Positions 62,478-64,000 of a stretch of DNA of 64,000 nucleotides are shown here, in pieces. The translations under genes were made by a program, and so were the position numbers. Location of the stretch: assembly GCF_000717055.1 (NCBI RefSeq), contig NZ_JNXI01000013.1:223303-287302 (forward strand), written 5' to 3'. The stretch comes from Streptomyces iakyrus. GTDB taxonomy: Bacteria; Actinomycetota; Actinomycetes; Streptomycetales; Streptomycetaceae. The stretch's first letter is position 1; each line of letters starts with the position of its first letter. The notes under the pieces were generated by a model. That model was not told the origin of the DNA. It made no database searches and was given only the letters and a program-made list of their open reading frames with translations.

Positions 62478-63296
62478 TCACACCGGAACGGTCAAGGCCG
62501 CGGTGTAGCCGTCCCGCGCGCTGCCGGTCACGGCCGCCAGCTGCCGCTCATGACCGTCGGCGAAGACGCCGTCGTCCTCCAGGGAGAGGCTGCTCAGGTT
62601 CCGCACGCTGCCGCCGTAGCCGTCCGTGGCGTACACCGCGTCGCAGACGTCCTGGGGGAAGGCGAGCTGAGAGGTGTTCGTGATCGACGTGGCGGCGGTG
62701 GCGTCGGCCAGCGAGCCGTAGACCTCGAAGTGGGCGTGCGGCCAGCGGCCCGGGTAGCAGCCGGGGAAGACGGTCGTGAACGTGACCCGCCCCTTCTCGT
62801 CCGTCTCCTGGACGCCCCGCAGGTAGTTCTCCTCGGTGACGCCCTCGGAGTACAGGGAGTAGGCGCCCTCCCGGTCGCAGTGCCAGATGTAGACGGCGGC
62901 GCCCTTCTTCGGCGCCTGGCAGCCGGAGGCCGCGTCCACCACCGTGAGCGTGATCGTCAGGGGCACGCCCTCGGCCGTGCCGCCCGCGGAGTCGCCGAAG
63001 CTCCGGGTGATGTCGCTGCGGACGACCCCGCTCTCCTTCAGCACGTTCACGCCGTTGGAGCCGTCACCGGGGAAGGGCCCGGCCGTCTCCTCGGGGATCT
63101 CCGTGCACCCCGCGGACGAGGACCCCGCGGCGGAGGAAGGGGACGCCGAGGGCTTCTCCTGCGAGGTGCAGCCCACCAGCGGGACCAGGCTCGCCCCCGC
63201 CATCAGCCGGATCATCCGGCGCCGGGCGAGGACGGGGAGGTCGTGGGAGAGGCCTCCGTCGTGCTCGGGCGGGCTCTGGTCAGGGCGTCCGTTCAT
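62478..63296 (-). CDS. Exported intradiol dioxygenase-like lipoprotein
   Basis: The 272-residue protein starts with a twin-arginine/lipobox signal (LARRRMIRLMAGASLVPLVGC), a Ser-rich linker and an intradiol ring-cleavage-type beta-sandwich with GAAVYIWHCDREGAY and the metal ligands in RWPHAHFEVY. Cytosolic intradiol enzymes cleave catechols; exported relatives may act on plant or humic aromatics. Activity unproven. Confidence 0.85.
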   Translation of the reverse strand: MNGRPDQSPPEHDGGLSHDLPVLARRRMIRLMAGASLVPLVGCTSQEKPSASPSSAAGSSSAGCTEIPEETAGPFPGDGSNGVNVLKESGVVRSDITRSFGDSAGGTAEGVPLTITLTVVDAASGCQAPKKGAAVYIWHCDREGAYSLYSEGVTEENYLRGVQETDEKGRVTFTTVFPGCYPGRWPHAHFEVYGSLADATAATSITNTSQLAFPQDVCDAVYATDGYGGSVRNLSSLSLEDDGVFADGHERQLAAVTGSARDGYTAALTVPV

Positions 63297-63418
63297 GGCA
63301 CGACGCTACGAGCGCCGAGCGCGGCGATCCACAGACCGCGCGCTGTCAACTCGCTGTCGGTTTGCCTTCAGGGCCGTACCGGCCCAACGGCCCATCCGCT
63401 CTCGGTACGCTTGCGCTC

Positions 63419-63883
63419 ATGTACGGCTACGACCAGACAGCGGGCCCGCAAGGGCAGTACGCCCCTCCGCAGCAGCCGATGTCCGGCGGGTACGGGCAGC
63501 AGCCGCCGCTGTACCCCGAGCCGTCCCCGCCCTCCCTCACGGACGCGGTGCGTGCCTTCACCACCGGGCAGATGGCCGCCGAGGACTTCCAGCAGGTCTT
63601 CGCGACGTCGAAGGTCTACTGCCCGCGCGGTGACAACCCCGGGTTCCTCGCCCTGCACAACACCCAGCAGCCGGTGATCCCGATGTTCAGCACGCTCAAG
63701 GAGCTGCGCCGGTACGCGGGCAAGGAGTCCAAGTACTTCGTGATCACCGGCGCGGAGGTGCTGGACCTGCTGCCGACCGGCTACGGCTTCGTCCTCGACA
63801 TGGAGGGCGAGCACCGCATGGTGTTCGACGCGAAGGCCGTGGAGCAGATGGTCGAGTTCGCGATGCGCCGGATGTATGGCTAG
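63419..63883 (+). CDS. SseB-family protein
   Basis: The 154-residue protein has a Gln/Pro/Gly-rich N-terminus (about 1-40) and a SseB domain (VYCPRGDNPGFLAL, VIPMFSTLKELRRYAG, GYGFVLDMEGEHRMVF). Streptomyces often keep several such genes; function unknown, possibly ESX-linked. ATG 63419. Confidence 0.83.
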   Translation: MYGYDQTAGPQGQYAPPQQPMSGGYGQQPPLYPEPSPPSLTDAVRAFTTGQMAAEDFQQVFATSKVYCPRGDNPGFLALHNTQQPVIPMFSTLKELRRYAGKESKYFVITGAEVLDLLPTGYGFVLDMEGEHRMVFDAKAVEQMVEFAMRRMYG

Positions 63884-63908
63884 TCGCCATCGCTGCGCAG
63901 ACGACTAG
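63880..63908. repeat. CTAGTCG/CGACTAG inverted repeat at the IS boundary
   Basis: CTAGTCG (63880-63886) and CGACTAG (63902-63908) are perfect inverted arms that include the SseB stop. The second ends in CTAG directly before the probable IS start. It may be a terminator, or the insertion site. Confidence 0.5.
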
Positions 63909-64000
63909 GACTTGTCCGGCCGATCATGTGACTACTCCGTTGTCGTGTCGTTGATGTGGGCATGGGGCGGGGCGATCTGACAGATGCCGAGTGGGAACGG
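63909..64000 (+). mobile_element. IS5-type insertion sequence, left end (cut by window)
   Basis: From ATG 63962 the reading frame begins MGRGDLTDAEWER, the characteristic start of IS5-family transposases of the Streptomyces type. The element probably begins at 63909 with GACTTGTCCGGCCGATCATG just after CTAG, a four-base sequence that such elements may duplicate. The right end is outside the window. Confidence 0.75.
63962..64000 (+). CDS. IS5-family transposase, first 13 codons
   Basis: Only MGRGDLTDAEWER is visible. The Met-Gly-Arg-Gly start and the DLTDAEW motif match the N-terminus of IS5-group transposases in streptomycetes. It may be intact or broken beyond the window. Confidence 0.72.
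   Translation, partial: MGRGDLTDAEWER

Overview
The DNA is very GC-rich, with G/C-biased third codon positions, frequent GTG starts and many 4-base stop/start overlaps. Together with gamma-butyrolactone (GBL) signalling genes, mycothiol-type and KstR-type functions, a consensus Streptomyces parS site and a single TTA (bldA-type) codon, this indicates a Streptomyces chromosome. From general knowledge, the right two thirds (branched-chain 2-oxoacid dehydrogenase operons, Ser/Thr kinases, a proteasome-activator gene, DacA-like carboxypeptidase, FadE) resembles the conserved oriC-proximal core. I could not run an alignment to confirm this.

Region 1 (1-3.7 kb) is a leftward reactive-sulfur operon: a CstB-like persulfide dioxygenase/rhodanese, a rhodanese, a TauE/SafE exporter and a rhodanese-DUF2892 protein. 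Three CsoR/CstR-type palindromes separate it from a divergent DUF302 gene that carries an in-frame stop at codon 3. Region 2 (4-10.2 kb) is a stress/dormancy-like group: CBS-BON protein, cyclic-nucleotide-binding protein, tandem universal stress protein, GH65 enzyme and a spore-photoproduct-lyase-family radical SAM protein. A triplicated 14-bp inverted repeat lies between two of its divergent genes. Region 3 (10.5-15.9 kb) is a GBL-type signal locus: a pseudo-receptor with the only TTA codon I found, a cytochrome P450, an NAD(P)-dependent epimerase/reductase coupled to an AfsA-type synthase, and a receptor. Autoregulatory-element-like palindromes lie at its promoters, and two of its proteins carry tandem-repeat extensions.

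Region 4 (16-27.7 kb) contains a DUF2252 gene behind paired DnaA-box sequences, a J-domain protein, a rhodanese, an acyl-CoA dehydrogenase behind a perfect KstR-type operator, a DUF5819/HTTM/TrmH overlapping trio, and paaN divergent from a 3-hydroxyacyl-CoA dehydrogenase/TetR pair. Region 5 (27.7-47.8 kb) holds an Lrp regulator and bkdABC operon 1, MobA-MoeA-potassium-channel genes with parS at a gene junction, a DrrAB-like ABC exporter, a quinone oxidoreductase, a secreted repeat protein, Bpa, two divergent membrane Ser/Thr kinases, and bkdABC operon 2.

Region 6 (47.8-64 kb) has a 744-residue peptidoglycan-binding/DUF1906 protein, a Tat-exported protein, a DD-carboxypeptidase, a GntR-MFS pair, a methyltransferase, a mycothiol-dependent-isomerase-like protein, a nitrilase-family hydrolase, a LURP-one protein coupled to a GlxA-type regulator, cupin and DUF6458 genes, an M18 aminopeptidase, a FadE5-like dehydrogenase, an exported intradiol dioxygenase and an SseB protein. 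The window ends inside an IS5-type transposase gene. I saw no rRNA, tRNA or CRISPR array.
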